Below, piece after piece: positions 17,001 through 25,958 of a DNA stretch of 43,064 nt. Source of the DNA: a virus; IMG/VR virus record IMGVR_UViG_3300032307_000475, positions 1 through 43,064 of that record. One strand, written 5' to 3'. The notes beneath the pieces are model-generated. The model did not search any database. It saw only the letters and a list, made by a program, of their open reading frames with translations, and had not been told where the DNA came from. Each line of letters starts with the position of its first letter. Within the stretch, counting starts at the first letter, position 1. Both the position numbers and the translations under genes were made by a program.

Positions 17001-20000
17001 AAACGTAAGAACTACGGATGCGGTTACATTTACAACAGTTAATACTGGTCAAGGTGCAAACGAATTGTACGCTATGGACCAAAATGTTCGTACAACGGAT
17101 GCGGTAACATTTACCACTGTAAATACTGGACAGGGTGCAAACGAATTGTACGCAATGAATCAAAACGTAAGAACTACGGATGCGGTTACATTTGCTACGG
17201 TTGATACTGGTCAAGGTGCAACAGAAGTTCACTTAATGAATCAGAATTTAAGAACAACGGATTCTGTAACTTTTGCTAACGTAACTTCAAATTTAACTGG
17301 TACTGCTGATAGAGCAGAAGCTGTTGATTCAAATGATACTCGTAACACAAATGATACACCATCTAGTAAAAATGCTGGAGTTTACTTTGATTTTAAAGCA
17401 AATACTACAAACGGATTAAGTGATGGTGGTACATATAACGGCCAAATGTTTTGGAGAAGTTATGGTAGTAGTACTGATTTAAGTGGTGGTTATCCAATTC
17501 AAATTGCATATACCGCAAATGGTAGATTATGGAGTAGATTAGGGACATCATCATCAGCATGGGCAGCTTGGAGACAAATATTAAATAGTGTTGACCAGGT
17601 TTACGCTTACAATATGAACCAAAATGTTCGTACAACGGATTCACCTACGTTTGCAACATTAACATTAACAGGTAATTTAGGTGTTGATGGTACTTGGAGA
17701 TTAGGACCTTCTTCTGGTAATCACATTTATGGTGGTAGCGATAGTGGTGGTTATTATATTGAACAAAGTGGTACTACAAGAGCATTAAGAATACAATCAT
17801 CAAATGGTAGTAGTACATATACACAATTATATATTGATGGAGCAAACCAGAGAATATATACATCTGGTGGAGCCAGAGTTGGTATAAATACAAATGATTT
17901 TTCATACACCGCATCTGATAATAGTGCAGCTGCTGGTAGTATAACAAATAATAGACTATTTGTAGATGGTTCTATTCAATTACTTGGTAATAACGATGCT
18001 ATTGTATTTGGTAGAGGAACTTCAACATTTCTTAAAGATGAAGAATTAGGATTTGGCTGGGGTGGTGGTTGGTATATGATTGATGGAACCTGGATTCGTT
18101 CTAGAGGTTCTAAGAATGTTTATGTTGATGCCTATGTTAGAGCACAAGGTTCATTTAGAGTAGGTTCTGAATATTCAATATGGGCACCTTATGGTACATA
18201 TAGTGCTTATATAAGTAGAATTGCATATTTCTCATTTGATTGGAACGCTAATTACGATTCATATTCTAATCATGGTATAGCATCAACCGATTTAAACGGA
18301 AGTTTTTCAGATTCAATGAGTATTAACTCATATAATGATATTATCTTAAGAGTAGATTCAAACGATAACAATAACAATTCGTATGTTCGCTTTATGGATA
18401 ATACCTCTGGCAATAACCAATTTGCATATATTGGTAGAGAAAGTGGTTCTCCTATTGCATATTTTGCAGGGTCTGTTTATGGTAGTATATTCTATGATTC
18501 TAATGATAGTGGATATTATGTAGACCCGAACTCAACGGGTCAATCGGCCGGTAGAATGAGAGGTGGTTTCTTACATGGACCAAATCCAACTTGGGGAGCA
18601 TATCTTCTTGTTGGTGGAGATGGTAGACAAGGTTATATCGATAGTTCATTCGCATCGGTAGCAACCACAAATGGTAATTTACACTTAGATGCCGGTAATG
18701 GATATCAATTATATCTTAACTATTATGATGGTAATGTAATATACTTTGGTGCAGGTAACACTAGTAACTGGGGTGAATTCAGTAGTGGTATATTTTACGC
18801 ATACAATCAAATGCGTTCACCAATAATGTATGATTACAATGATACTGGATATTATGTAGACCCTAACGCCACTACAAATATTCGTTATCTAAAAGTTAAT
18901 ACAACAGGTACATCATCCGCAACAAGAGCTCTTACAATTAAGAACGATGGATTCGGTGAGTATAACTTTGGTTCATACCCTGGAGCTTGGACATCTGCAT
19001 TACAAATCCAAAATAACGATAATACCAAAATGATTTGGATATCACCATTGGATTCTGGAAATCATGCTAGATTCAATGTAAATGGTTCAACATCTGGATT
19101 GCACTTTAATGTTGGAGGGTCTATTAATAATAGTGGTACTACATCTTTTGAAATTTATAGTTCTTATGTTTATAGTGGATACCCTGTTTATGGTACTATT
19201 TTCTATGATGCAAATGATAGTGGATATTATGTAAATCCAAATGGTACATCACGTATAGGTGGTATTCAAATTGGACCAGCTTCATCTACTTCAAATGAAA
19301 TTCGTTTTTATGGAATTAATGGTGATGGTACAGCTGGATATAATCACGCCGCTATTATTGAAAGACAGTGGAGAAATGCAGATGAATCTGAATTATTAAT
19401 ATTCAAAGGAAATGACCCTGATACATCTACTATACATGACCGTGTAAGAATAGCAGCAACCGGTAGAGTTGTTTTCCATTCTTATAATGGATATGGAAAC
19501 GTTGATGATTATATATCAGCAGTTGGTACTGGTAATATTGATGGTAGTGGATATTTCAATGGTGGTGAATTTCACGTACCTGGTAATATACAATCACCTA
19601 TATTTTATGATAGAAATAATACTGGATACTATGTAGATGCAGCATCTCGTTCTCGTTTATCATCAATAGATTATGGAGATGGCGGTTATTACTTTGGTGG
19701 TGGTAGCTGGGGTTGGAGACACAATACTCCGTATGGATATATTGAATTTGGACCTGCAAACTCTGGACATGCTCACATTTATACTAACCGCTCTAACTTC
19801 TATTTCAACGTATATGAAATGTACCTTAATGGGTATAGAGTAGCAATGTACAACTATTGGGTTGGTAATATGTACTTAGGTAGTGGTGGTGATTTTTACG
19901 CAACTATCTTCTATGATTCAAATAATAGTGGATACTATTGTGACCCTGCTTCTACAAACCGATTAAACTTTGTAAACGCAAACAACATATACATCAATGC

Positions 20001-21762
20001 CGGTCACATGTTATATAGTGATAGTGGTGGATGGACCGGTGAATATAATAAAATACAATGGCATAGTTCCCACATGTATTTCCAAAAAATGCAAGAGGGA
20101 TATTGGATATTCAGAAGACCTTCTGGGGCTGAACCACATCAATTTGCAGTAGATGGAAACCATTATACTTCGTATTTAGGTTGGTTATCTAACTGGGCTA
20201 ACCAAAACGTAAGAACTGATGCCTCACCAACTTTCTATGACCTTTATGTAAACGGATGGTTTAGAAATAATACTTCTGGTCACGGTTTGTATAACCAAAA
20301 CAGAGGAATGCACTGGTATTCAAATAACGGATATTGGAAATCAGCCGGTGGCGGATATGGATATGGTGGTGTTGTAATGTACAATAACTACGAATCTGAT
20401 TTAAGAGGATACTCTGGATATTGGGATGGTAGTGGATTTGGTATGTTGAATAGTTCTGGTAACTGGCAGATTCGTATTGAATATGGTAATGCTCACATGG
20501 AGTTGTATCGTATTACATATATGAACGATGCTAGAGCATATATCTACTATGATAGAAATGATACTGGTTACTATATGGACCCTAATGCTCGTTCTCAATG
20601 GTTGGGATTAGAAAATAGAGGTAAAGGTAACATTTCACTTACAGGTAAATCAAACTGGAGAAGACCACAAGATTATACCGGAGATAGCAACTATTGGACT
20701 GGTAATATGGGTTGGGGTACTACGGACTTCAACTGGGTAATGGACTGGGGTAGTGGTGATATTGATACTTGGTCAAACCCGGCTAACCAACCTCCTGGTA
20801 CATCTCACTGGGTTGGTGTTCAATCATATCACTATGTAAACTCATACAATAGTGGATACGGATGGCAGTTAGTTGGTGGACCTGTTGATAGATTATGGTT
20901 TAGAAACTCTTGGTCTGGTAATACTGGTTGGAAAGCACAAATCGACTCTAACAACAGAGCAGAATATTGTTTACCAACATACGATTTTACCACAACATCA
21001 AGACTATACTTCTTATACAATAGAGGATACTATGGTACACAAACCGATTCGGCAATGTGTCAACCATACTCTACTGGTAACAATGGTGCATTTATGTCAT
21101 TCCATAAGTCTGGATACTACGCTATCAACTTAGGACTGGATGGTGATAACCTTATACGTTGGGGTGGTTGGTCTTCTAGATGGCAGAGATACTATTTGAA
21201 CGATGATACTTTAGGTACTCCTTATATCCTACGTTCAAACTTTGATAACTATGGTTCTGGTGGTATTTGGGTATCTGATGATGGTGATTTAGTAGACTTG
21301 AATGATGGTTACTTAGCATTAAGAGCTTCGTATGGTTTAAGAATTCATAGTGGTAATAGAGGTGGTGGTGCAAATATCAACTTAAGATATGATGGTGTTA
21401 TTATTGCATCAAATAACATTATTGCGTATGGTTCTCCTTCGGATAGACGATTAAAAGATAATGTAAAACCTTTAGAAAATTCATTAGAAAAAGTAATGAA
21501 GATGAGAGGTGTTGAATTTGATTGGAGAGAGGGTACTGATGAATACGAAACTACAAATCTAAGACATGATATTGGTTTTATCGCACAAGAAATTGAAGAT
21601 GTGGTTCCTGATTTGGTTAGAGCTGGGGAAGATGGGTATTTAGCAGTAAGAGATAGAGGTATCCCAGCATTATTATTAGAAGCTATTAAAGAATTAAAAG
21701 GTGAATTGGATGAAGCTAGAGCTGAAATAAAAATGTTAAAAGAAAAAATAGGTTTTGAGTAA
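14038..21762 (+). CDS. Giant tail fibre with S74 intramolecular chaperone (2574 aa)
   Basis: Residues 1-232 are shaft modules like those of the first fibre (GDGSGLFNI, ELHTTFISSSVIFSSGSNKFGDN). Triplet tracts cover ~233-561 and ~680-822, split by a ~118-residue globular domain (residues ~562-680). A shared FDGSTLTVNG module and a TVNSNTINLGDNIITLNG domain follow. Next come five 27-residue tandem repeats, a pyocin-knob-like segment (~1098-1188; SAWAAWRQI), and a ~1300-residue Tyr/Trp/Asn-rich distal region with six IFYDxNxxGYYxDP repeats. The C-terminal ~107 residues are a Peptidase_S74 chaperone starting at S2468 (SDRRLKDNV), which in the family trimerises, folds the fibre and self-cleaves. 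ATG at 14038 is used; an out-of-frame ATG lies 4 nt upstream. Confidence 0.9.
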   Translation: MEYLGGNPNGLNQLSSSLVALFVSGSRIANFTSESVNVVGNFTASGIQTNLIVSQSNSPISIRGNVQITGSLNISSSISASLFRGDGSGLFNIQASSIGDLDQIKSGSAIANISPNKGLVVNVPTSISGGLAVNGNSNITGSVIITQNLNVGGKITTTELHTTFISSSVIFSSGSNKFGDNVTDRQEITGSLSVSGSIGVTGNTIPTDDTTNEVLVVNLTTGRIGRRFAAATSGTSGTSGTTGSSGTSGTSGSGGSSGSSGTSGSGGTSGTSATSGTSGTSGSSGSSGSTGSAGTSGSGGSSGTSGSSGSSGTRGTAGSGGTSGSSGSGGTSGTSGTNGSSGSGGTSGTSGSGGSSGSGGSSGSGGTSGTSGSTGSAGTTGSAGTSGTTGSSGTSGLTGSSGTSGSNGSSGINGTSGSGGTSGTAGSGGISGAGGSAGTSGTGGTSGTSGSSGTTGTGGTSGSSGLSGAGGTGGSAGTSGTSGSSGSSGSGGTSGTSATSGSSGLTGSSGTGGSSGTSGTTGSAGTSGSTGSAGTTGTSGSAGTSGTTGTSGSGGTSGQSGGIKYNFSTTITDSDPGNGLIRYNNTTIGSVTFLYIDILDQNGNTQLTWFNTWDDSNTPNNRGTLILSSRDSGTVNNIFTITGAVTNASGYFKIPVTYVSGTLPTNNAQLVVDFARTGDSGTSGSSGTTGTSGSAGTSGTSGTTGTSGSAGTSGSAGTSGSGGTSGSAGSSGSGGTSGTRGTSGSGGTSGTSGSAGTAGSGGTSGTSGSAGTAGSGGTSGTRGTSGSGGTSGTTGSAGTSGSGGTSGTSGSAGSSGSGGTSGLLSLTGTTNNGVITLDGTAPNATVESNLLFDGSTLTVNGAAVITGNLVVNGTTTTVNSNTINLGDNIITLNGDFTGSSAPTENAGIEVKRGNAATVSFYWNETNDRWTSDNNFRVEGNVTLSGTIDTGQGATEVYLMNQNVRTTDAVTFATVDTGQGANELYAMNQNVRTTDAVTFTTVNTGQGANELYAMDQNVRTTDAVTFTTVNTGQGANELYAMNQNVRTTDAVTFATVDTGQGATEVHLMNQNLRTTDSVTFANVTSNLTGTADRAEAVDSNDTRNTNDTPSSKNAGVYFDFKANTTNGLSDGGTYNGQMFWRSYGSSTDLSGGYPIQIAYTANGRLWSRLGTSSSAWAAWRQILNSVDQVYAYNMNQNVRTTDSPTFATLTLTGNLGVDGTWRLGPSSGNHIYGGSDSGGYYIEQSGTTRALRIQSSNGSSTYTQLYIDGANQRIYTSGGARVGINTNDFSYTASDNSAAAGSITNNRLFVDGSIQLLGNNDAIVFGRGTSTFLKDEELGFGWGGGWYMIDGTWIRSRGSKNVYVDAYVRAQGSFRVGSEYSIWAPYGTYSAYISRIAYFSFDWNANYDSYSNHGIASTDLNGSFSDSMSINSYNDIILRVDSNDNNNNSYVRFMDNTSGNNQFAYIGRESGSPIAYFAGSVYGSIFYDSNDSGYYVDPNSTGQSAGRMRGGFLHGPNPTWGAYLLVGGDGRQGYIDSSFASVATTNGNLHLDAGNGYQLYLNYYDGNVIYFGAGNTSNWGEFSSGIFYAYNQMRSPIMYDYNDTGYYVDPNATTNIRYLKVNTTGTSSATRALTIKNDGFGEYNFGSYPGAWTSALQIQNNDNTKMIWISPLDSGNHARFNVNGSTSGLHFNVGGSINNSGTTSFEIYSSYVYSGYPVYGTIFYDANDSGYYVNPNGTSRIGGIQIGPASSTSNEIRFYGINGDGTAGYNHAAIIERQWRNADESELLIFKGNDPDTSTIHDRVRIAATGRVVFHSYNGYGNVDDYISAVGTGNIDGSGYFNGGEFHVPGNIQSPIFYDRNNTGYYVDAASRSRLSSIDYGDGGYYFGGGSWGWRHNTPYGYIEFGPANSGHAHIYTNRSNFYFNVYEMYLNGYRVAMYNYWVGNMYLGSGGDFYATIFYDSNNSGYYCDPASTNRLNFVNANNIYINAGHMLYSDSGGWTGEYNKIQWHSSHMYFQKMQEGYWIFRRPSGAEPHQFAVDGNHYTSYLGWLSNWANQNVRTDASPTFYDLYVNGWFRNNTSGHGLYNQNRGMHWYSNNGYWKSAGGGYGYGGVVMYNNYESDLRGYSGYWDGSGFGMLNSSGNWQIRIEYGNAHMELYRITYMNDARAYIYYDRNDTGYYMDPNARSQWLGLENRGKGNISLTGKSNWRRPQDYTGDSNYWTGNMGWGTTDFNWVMDWGSGDIDTWSNPANQPPGTSHWVGVQSYHYVNSYNSGYGWQLVGGPVDRLWFRNSWSGNTGWKAQIDSNNRAEYCLPTYDFTTTSRLYFLYNRGYYGTQTDSAMCQPYSTGNNGAFMSFHKSGYYAINLGLDGDNLIRWGGWSSRWQRYYLNDDTLGTPYILRSNFDNYGSGGIWVSDDGDLVDLNDGYLALRASYGLRIHSGNRGGGANINLRYDGVIIASNNIIAYGSPSDRRLKDNVKPLENSLEKVMKMRGVEFDWREGTDEYETTNLRHDIGFIAQEIEDVVPDLVRAGEDGYLAVRDRGIPALLLEAIKELKGELDEARAEIKMLKEKIGFE
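14733..15720 (+). repeat. Triplet (GTS/GSS/GSG) tract A of the second fibre
   Basis: About 330 residues of Gly-X-X, with more GSGGTSG and GTAG units than the tract of the first fibre. No DGTFFG interruptions are seen. It ends at GQSGGIKYNFS, where a globular domain begins. Confidence 0.88.
16076..16503 (+). repeat. Triplet tract B of the second fibre
   Basis: About 142 residues of Gly-X-X after the embedded globular domain. It contains two nearly identical GTRGTSGSGGTSG units (near 16250 and 16375), indicating recent duplication, and ends at GGTSGLLSLTGTTNNG. Confidence 0.85.
16879..17283 (+). repeat. Five tandem 81-bp repeats
   Basis: Units begin at 16879, 16960, 17041, 17122 and 17203, each encoding 27 residues of the type DTGQGANELYAMNQNVRTTD followed by AVTFTTV. 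The spacing is exactly 81 nt throughout. More divergent single copies of NQNVRTTD occur near 17620 and 20200. Confidence 0.9.
21433..21762 (+). other. Peptidase_S74 self-cleaving chaperone domain
   Basis: Begins SPSDRRLKDNV with the candidate catalytic Ser2468 encoded at 21439. It continues with GVEFDWRE, DIGFIAQEIEDVVPDLV, LAVRDRGIPALLLEAIKEL and a terminal coiled coil. Conserved parts of the family are in the expected order, so cleavage just before Ser2468 and release of ~107 residues are predicted. Confidence 0.88.
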
Positions 21763-21770
21763 AAACTATA

Positions 21771-21778
21771 TATTTATA
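21771..21778 (+). promoter_or_regulatory. TATTTATA octamer
   Basis: Perfect octamer in the 35-nt gap after the second fibre, 27 nt before the ATG at 21798. Candidate late promoter element. Confidence 0.5.
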
Positions 21779-21797
21779 TATATAAAAGGAAATAATT

Positions 21798-22223
21798 ATG
21801 GCAATTAAAATAGCAGCAGAAATTGGAACATCCCAAGGTATAACTGATGGGGCTTATGTTAGAATCTATCGTTATGTGGTAGATAGAAATAAAGGTGCAT
21901 TAGAATTATATGTAAATGTATTTAAAGATGAAGAAAGTGCACGATTATTAGAAACAAATATTTCTAATCGTATGGGAGCACCTATCCAAGAAAGATTTCT
22001 TGCAAAAGTAGATGCTATTCCACATTGGCATTCATTACCAATGTATTCAGTTCAAGAAGAAGTAATTGATGGTAGAGTTTATGAAAAGAAAGTACCTAAT
22101 TTTACTGCATTGGAAGGTGAAGATATATTTTCTAAAGCATATCCTTTATTGAAAGCAAAGATAGCAGCAGATTTAATTGAAAGAAATGTAATACAATCAG
22201 CAACAGTATTGCAAGACGTATAA
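21798..22223 (+). CDS. Conserved-type small phage protein of unknown function (141 aa)
   Basis: The N-terminal ~60 residues look like paired strands (YVRIYRYVVDRNKGALELYV). A middle section contains HWHSLPMY and an acidic-basic stretch, and the C-terminus is helical (FSKAYPLLKAKIAADLIE). No catalytic motif, signal peptide or membrane segment is visible. It is preceded by its own octamer and followed after 11 nt by another small unknown gene. Its position between the fibre and the sheath suggests a tail or virion accessory role, but the function is unknown. Confidence 0.6.
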   Translation: MAIKIAAEIGTSQGITDGAYVRIYRYVVDRNKGALELYVNVFKDEESARLLETNISNRMGAPIQERFLAKVDAIPHWHSLPMYSVQEEVIDGRVYEKKVPNFTALEGEDIFSKAYPLLKAKIAADLIERNVIQSATVLQDV

Positions 22224-22234
22224 AATAAAATAAA

Positions 22235-22522
22235 ATGACAACACATATAGAAGATAAAATTGTATTTGGAAAAACTATAAACAATGTTTTTACAAATTTA
22301 TTAAGATACGATTTGGAACAAGATGATTGTGTACTTAGGTATGAATTAAGATATAGAAATCCTAATAGAGAATCTGTAGCTACTTCAGATACCATTATCA
22401 CAAATGGTGAATGGAAAGTTCCTGAAACGGTATTGAATGCATGGACTGGTAGTAATTATTTTTTAGCAGAAAAATTATGTGAAGACTTTAATTTTACAGT
22501 CTTAGGACATGACAATAGTTAA
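22235..22522 (+). CDS. Small protein of unknown function (95 aa)
   Basis: A compact mixed protein with VLRYELRYRNPNRE and a C-terminal helix region (NYFLAEKLCEDFNF). It has two Cys residues far apart in the sequence, no export signal and no motif I recognise. It follows the previous gene by 11 nt and ends 40 nt before a gene with its own octamer, so it probably belongs to the transcription unit starting at 21771. No function can be assigned. Confidence 0.55.
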   Translation: MTTHIEDKIVFGKTINNVFTNLLRYDLEQDDCVLRYELRYRNPNRESVATSDTIITNGEWKVPETVLNAWTGSNYFLAEKLCEDFNFTVLGHDNS

Positions 22523-22536
22523 TTTATAATTTAATA

Positions 22537-22544
22537 TATTTATA
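22537..22544 (+). promoter_or_regulatory. TATTTATA octamer
   Basis: Perfect octamer 26 nt before the ATG at 22563. Candidate late promoter element. Confidence 0.5.
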
Positions 22545-22562
22545 CTAAACAACAATAAAAAA

Positions 22563-22952
22563 ATGGCAATTAATTATACTTGGAGAATAACATCCTTAAA
22601 AAAAGCAAATAGTAACGATTTGGAAAATGTTATTATCGGAACTAGATGGGAATGTATAGGTACAGATGATTCCGATGGAGTATCTGGTACTTTTGTTGGA
22701 GCAACTCCGTTTTCATTGAATTCGGTAGATTCTGATAACTTTGTAGAATATTCATCTTTGACAGAAAGTGATGTTTTAGGTTGGGTTAAAAATCACGTTA
22801 GTGGTTCTGGTCCAACAAACTATTGGCCTCATATTAGTGAAAGAATACAAAAAGCAATTGAAGCTTCCAGAGGAGTTGTTCAAGATGTAAACGAAATTGA
22901 TTTACCTTGGTCACCGGTATCTGGTTCTAATTCTGGTTCAATAGCAAGATAA
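22563..22952 (+). CDS. DUF7936-like small phage protein (129 aa)
   Basis: The sequence starts YTWRITSLKK and continues with RWECIGTDDSDGVSGTFVGATPF, then FVEYSSLTESDVLGWVKNHV and a C-terminal helix IQKAIEA. This order (Y-T-W-x-I start, G-T-D-x-D-G-x-x-G-T-F-x-G-A-T-P, then L-T-E-x-x-V-L-G-W) matches a small protein family that recurs in T4-like phages of marine bacteria and has no assigned function. It has its own octamer and is followed by a strong terminator, so it is a monocistronic unit. The family match is from memory and not searched. Confidence 0.6.
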   Translation: MAINYTWRITSLKKANSNDLENVIIGTRWECIGTDDSDGVSGTFVGATPFSLNSVDSDNFVEYSSLTESDVLGWVKNHVSGSGPTNYWPHISERIQKAIEASRGVVQDVNEIDLPWSPVSGSNSGSIAR

Positions 22953-22976
22953 TATTGGAAAAAATAACATAGATTA

Positions 22977-23016
22977 AATATCCAAAGCATTATATTATGT
23001 TTTGGATATTTTCTTT
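22977..23016 (+). terminator. Rho-independent terminator before the sheath gene
   Basis: A 10-bp stem (aatatccaaa at 22977-22986 pairing with tttggatatt at 23001-23010) with a 14-nt loop, followed by a T-rich run to 23016. An octamer begins two bases later at 23018. Confidence 0.65.
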
Positions 23017-23017
23017 A

Positions 23018-23025
23018 TATTTATA
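23018..23025 (+). promoter_or_regulatory. TATTTATA octamer of the sheath gene
   Basis: Perfect octamer immediately after the terminator and 62 nt before the sheath ATG, the longest predicted leader of the set. The leader also carries ggag about 10 nt before the ATG, one of the few SD-like sequences in the window. Confidence 0.55.
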
Positions 23026-23079
23026 TCTGTATTTCACAACTAGCAAATACAAACTTAAAATACAAATTGGAGAAATAAA

Positions 23080-25404
23080 ATGGCAGAAAGAATCGTATCA
23101 CCTGGCGTATTCACAAGAGAAAATGACCTATCCTTCTTAGCGCAAGGAATTGGAGAAATTGGAGCAGCATTCATAGGACCTTTTAAACAAGGACCTGTAT
23201 TCGTTCCAACTATTGTGAGAACACAATCAGAATTCGAAAGTATTTTCGGAACACCTGATGGGACTTATTATACTGAATATGCAGTACAAAACTATTTAAG
23301 AGAAGCTGGAGTAGCAACAATCGTAAGAGTAGGTGGAATTGGTGGATACCAAGAAGCAGCACCTATTGGTATTTTTGCTTCTGGTGGTCTTGTTGGTGAA
23401 AAATTAATTGGTGTATTACACTCAACTAAAAACGGAAATCAAAATGTAGCGAAATCAGTAGTTTTGGCATCAAGCCCAACTGTATCTGGTTCGTTTTTAA
23501 TATCTGGTTCTGATTTTGGTTGGATATCTGCATCAATATTACCAACAGCTACTAATGATTTAGCAGATGTATTTGGTACTTCTCCATTTGGTTCTAAAAA
23601 AGCATACTCATATACATATTTTGAAAACTTAGCATCTGCATCTTATTCTAACGCAGCAGCGGGTGAGTGGGGTGGTACTGTTGTAAGTGCAACGGCATTA
23701 CCTGTGCAAGATTTTGCATTTGATGCACAAGCTGCAGAAACTCCAATGGTTCAATCACAATTAATTAGTGGTGAGAGATATGACCTATTTAAGTTTGTAA
23801 CTTTAGGACATGGTACATTATATAATACTAAATTTAAAATTGGTATCTCTAATGTAAAAGCAGCTGGTGAAGATGGTGGTACTGATTATTCTACATTTAC
23901 TGTAACAATCCGTTCATTCGGTGATACTGATAAGAGAAAGAGTGTTGTTGAAACATTTAACAATGTAAACTTAGACCCTGCTTCTCCAAACTATATCGCT
24001 AGAAGAATTGGTGATAGATATTTCACAATTGGTTTAGATGGTAAGATTACTGAATTTGGTGATTACTCAAATAAATCACAATATGTAAGAGTGGTAGTAT
24101 CTGACGCAGGTTCATTCCCAATTTCAGCAGCACCATTTGGACACGGAGCATATACTAACCCTATTAAGGCAACTAATAACGCACAAGCATTAAAGGTACA
24201 ACCTGTAACATATCAAACTAATTCTACTGGTAACACAGCATCATCTCCAATCTATTTTAGTGGATTTGATTTTGAAACAAACGGAATTAAGTTGGATAAT
24301 GCAAACTACTTAAAACCAATCCCAACAAACGCTGAGACTGGTTCTAACGTATCATTCGCATTTGATGCAAATGGTTTAACTTATCAAATGACTGGTTCAG
24401 TATCAGCTGATATGGTTAAGAGACAATTCGTATTAGGATTCCAAATGGGATTTGATGGTACTAATCCTGTAACACCAATATTAAAAGCTGGTGAGAGTGG
24501 ATGGGGTGCTGGTAATACACAAGGATTCAATTGTTCTACATCAACATCATCTGGTTCAGTTGCATACACTAAAGCAATTGCAGCAATTTCAAATCCTGAT
24601 GAATATGATATCAATATGGTGGTAACTCCTGGTATTGTAAGAAGATTACACCCAGCTATTACTACTAGAGTAATTGATATGGTGGAAGAAAGACAAGATG
24701 CATTCTATATCGCTGACTTTAACGATTCAGCAGATACAATAACTCAAGCAACTGAAGAAGCTAACTCTGTTGATTCAAACTATGTTGGTACTTACTATCC
24801 TTGGGTTAAAACAATTGATACAAATACTAACAAACTTACAACTGTTCCACCATCTACATTGTTACCAGCGGTTTACGCTTCTAACGATAGATTGGCAGCT
24901 GAATGGTTCGCACCTGCTGGTTTAAATAGAGGTGGTATTGTAGGCGCAGTTAGTGTATTGAATAGATTAACACATGCAGAAAGAGATACTCTATATGAGA
25001 ACAAAGTAAACCCAATCGCAGCATTCCCTGGACAAGGTATTGTAGCATTCGGACAGAAGACATTGCAAGATAAAGCATCAGCTTTAGATAGAATCAATGT
25101 TAGAAGATTACTTATCACTGTTAAGAAGTTTATCGCATCTACTTCTCGTTACTTAGTATTCGAACAAAATACTTCAGAGACTAGAGGAAGATTCTTAAAC
25201 ACTGTTAATCCATATTTGGAAACAATTCAACAAAGACAAGGTCTATACGCATTCAAAGTGGTGATGGATGAAACCAACAACACTCCGGATGTAATAGATA
25301 GAAATATTATGGCGGGACAAATTTTCTTACAACCGGCTAAGACAGCTGAATTCATCGTAATTGATTTCAACATCTTACCAACTGGAGCAAGTTTCTCAGC
25401 ATAA
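23080..25404 (+). CDS. Contractile tail sheath protein (T4 gp18-like)
   Basis: 774 aa. The N-terminus MAERIVSPGVFTRENDLSF and the following AAFIGPFKQGPVFVPTIV, F-x-S-I-F-G and YTEYAVQNYLREAG segments are typical of gp18-family sheath proteins. The C-terminal ~200 residues contain the conserved sheath core (LNRGGIVGAVSVLNRLTHAERDTLYENKVNPI, then RLLITVKKFI, then EFIVIDFNILPTGASF). The N- and C-terminal arms form the handshake lattice in this family. It is longer than T4 gp18 (~659 aa), with a large variable central region (~130-480) that probably forms exposed domains. It contracts to drive the tube through the envelope. It is followed by the tube gene after 50 nt. Confidence 0.93.
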   Translation: MAERIVSPGVFTRENDLSFLAQGIGEIGAAFIGPFKQGPVFVPTIVRTQSEFESIFGTPDGTYYTEYAVQNYLREAGVATIVRVGGIGGYQEAAPIGIFASGGLVGEKLIGVLHSTKNGNQNVAKSVVLASSPTVSGSFLISGSDFGWISASILPTATNDLADVFGTSPFGSKKAYSYTYFENLASASYSNAAAGEWGGTVVSATALPVQDFAFDAQAAETPMVQSQLISGERYDLFKFVTLGHGTLYNTKFKIGISNVKAAGEDGGTDYSTFTVTIRSFGDTDKRKSVVETFNNVNLDPASPNYIARRIGDRYFTIGLDGKITEFGDYSNKSQYVRVVVSDAGSFPISAAPFGHGAYTNPIKATNNAQALKVQPVTYQTNSTGNTASSPIYFSGFDFETNGIKLDNANYLKPIPTNAETGSNVSFAFDANGLTYQMTGSVSADMVKRQFVLGFQMGFDGTNPVTPILKAGESGWGAGNTQGFNCSTSTSSGSVAYTKAIAAISNPDEYDINMVVTPGIVRRLHPAITTRVIDMVEERQDAFYIADFNDSADTITQATEEANSVDSNYVGTYYPWVKTIDTNTNKLTTVPPSTLLPAVYASNDRLAAEWFAPAGLNRGGIVGAVSVLNRLTHAERDTLYENKVNPIAAFPGQGIVAFGQKTLQDKASALDRINVRRLLITVKKFIASTSRYLVFEQNTSETRGRFLNTVNPYLETIQQRQGLYAFKVVMDETNNTPDVIDRNIMAGQIFLQPAKTAEFIVIDFNILPTGASFSA

Positions 25405-25425
25405 TATAAAAACAAACAAATTAGA

Positions 25426-25433
25426 TATTTATA
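25426..25433 (+). promoter_or_regulatory. TATTTATA octamer of the tube gene
   Basis: Perfect octamer 29 nt before the tube ATG. There is no terminator between sheath and tube, so the tube could be made from both read-through and its own transcript, fitting a high copy number. Confidence 0.5.
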
Positions 25434-25454
25434 ATTAAATAAAAGGGCAATAAA

Positions 25455-25952
25455 ATGGCAGATATTCTATCCTTCGATAAGATGTTCTATACGAACTTCG
25501 AACCAAAAATGAAAAACCGTTATATAATGGAATTGACCGATACGGCAATACCATCATTTACGGTAAGTGCGGCTAACCGACCATCAATTCAATTTGAGAC
25601 TGTAAAAATAGACCACATCAACGTTTATAGAAAATTGAAAGGTAAGGGCGAGTGGCAAGACTTGGAAATTACTTTGTATGACCCAATCGTACCATCGGCA
25701 GCACAGGCAGTAATGGAGTGGGTTCGTTTATCACATGAATCTATTACTGGTAGAGATGGATATGCAGAAATGTATAAAAAGGATATCGATTTTTACCTAT
25801 TAGGACCTGTTGGTGATAAGATTGAACAATGGAAATTGAAAGGTGCATTTATCTCTCAAGCAAACTTTGGAGATTTAGCATATAGTACAACAAATGAGCC
25901 TGTAACAATTACATTAACATTAACTTACGATTACGCAATCTTAGAATTCTAA
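25455..25952 (+). CDS. Tail tube protein (T4 gp19-like)
   Basis: 165 aa, the usual size of the gp19 family. Visible hallmarks are an N-terminal F-x-M-F-Y-T-N-F-E-P-K-x-K-N-R-Y-I-M segment, IPSFTVSAANRP, GEWQDLEITLYDPI, and the C-terminal strands GDLAYSTTNEPVTITLTLTYDYAIL. Members form hexameric rings that stack into the inner tube through which DNA passes. It lies directly after the sheath, the standard order in contractile phages, and is followed by a double hairpin with a T tract. The assignment is confident from length, motif and position. Confidence 0.92.
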   Translation: MADILSFDKMFYTNFEPKMKNRYIMELTDTAIPSFTVSAANRPSIQFETVKIDHINVYRKLKGKGEWQDLEITLYDPIVPSAAQAVMEWVRLSHESITGRDGYAEMYKKDIDFYLLGPVGDKIEQWKLKGAFISQANFGDLAYSTTNEPVTITLTLTYDYAILEF

Positions 25953-25958
25953 AATATT

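Noticed and set aside
16879-17283. 81-bp tandem repeats as a CRISPR or regulatory iteron array
   Set aside because: They are exactly 27 codons each, in frame within the fibre gene, with protein-level conservation.
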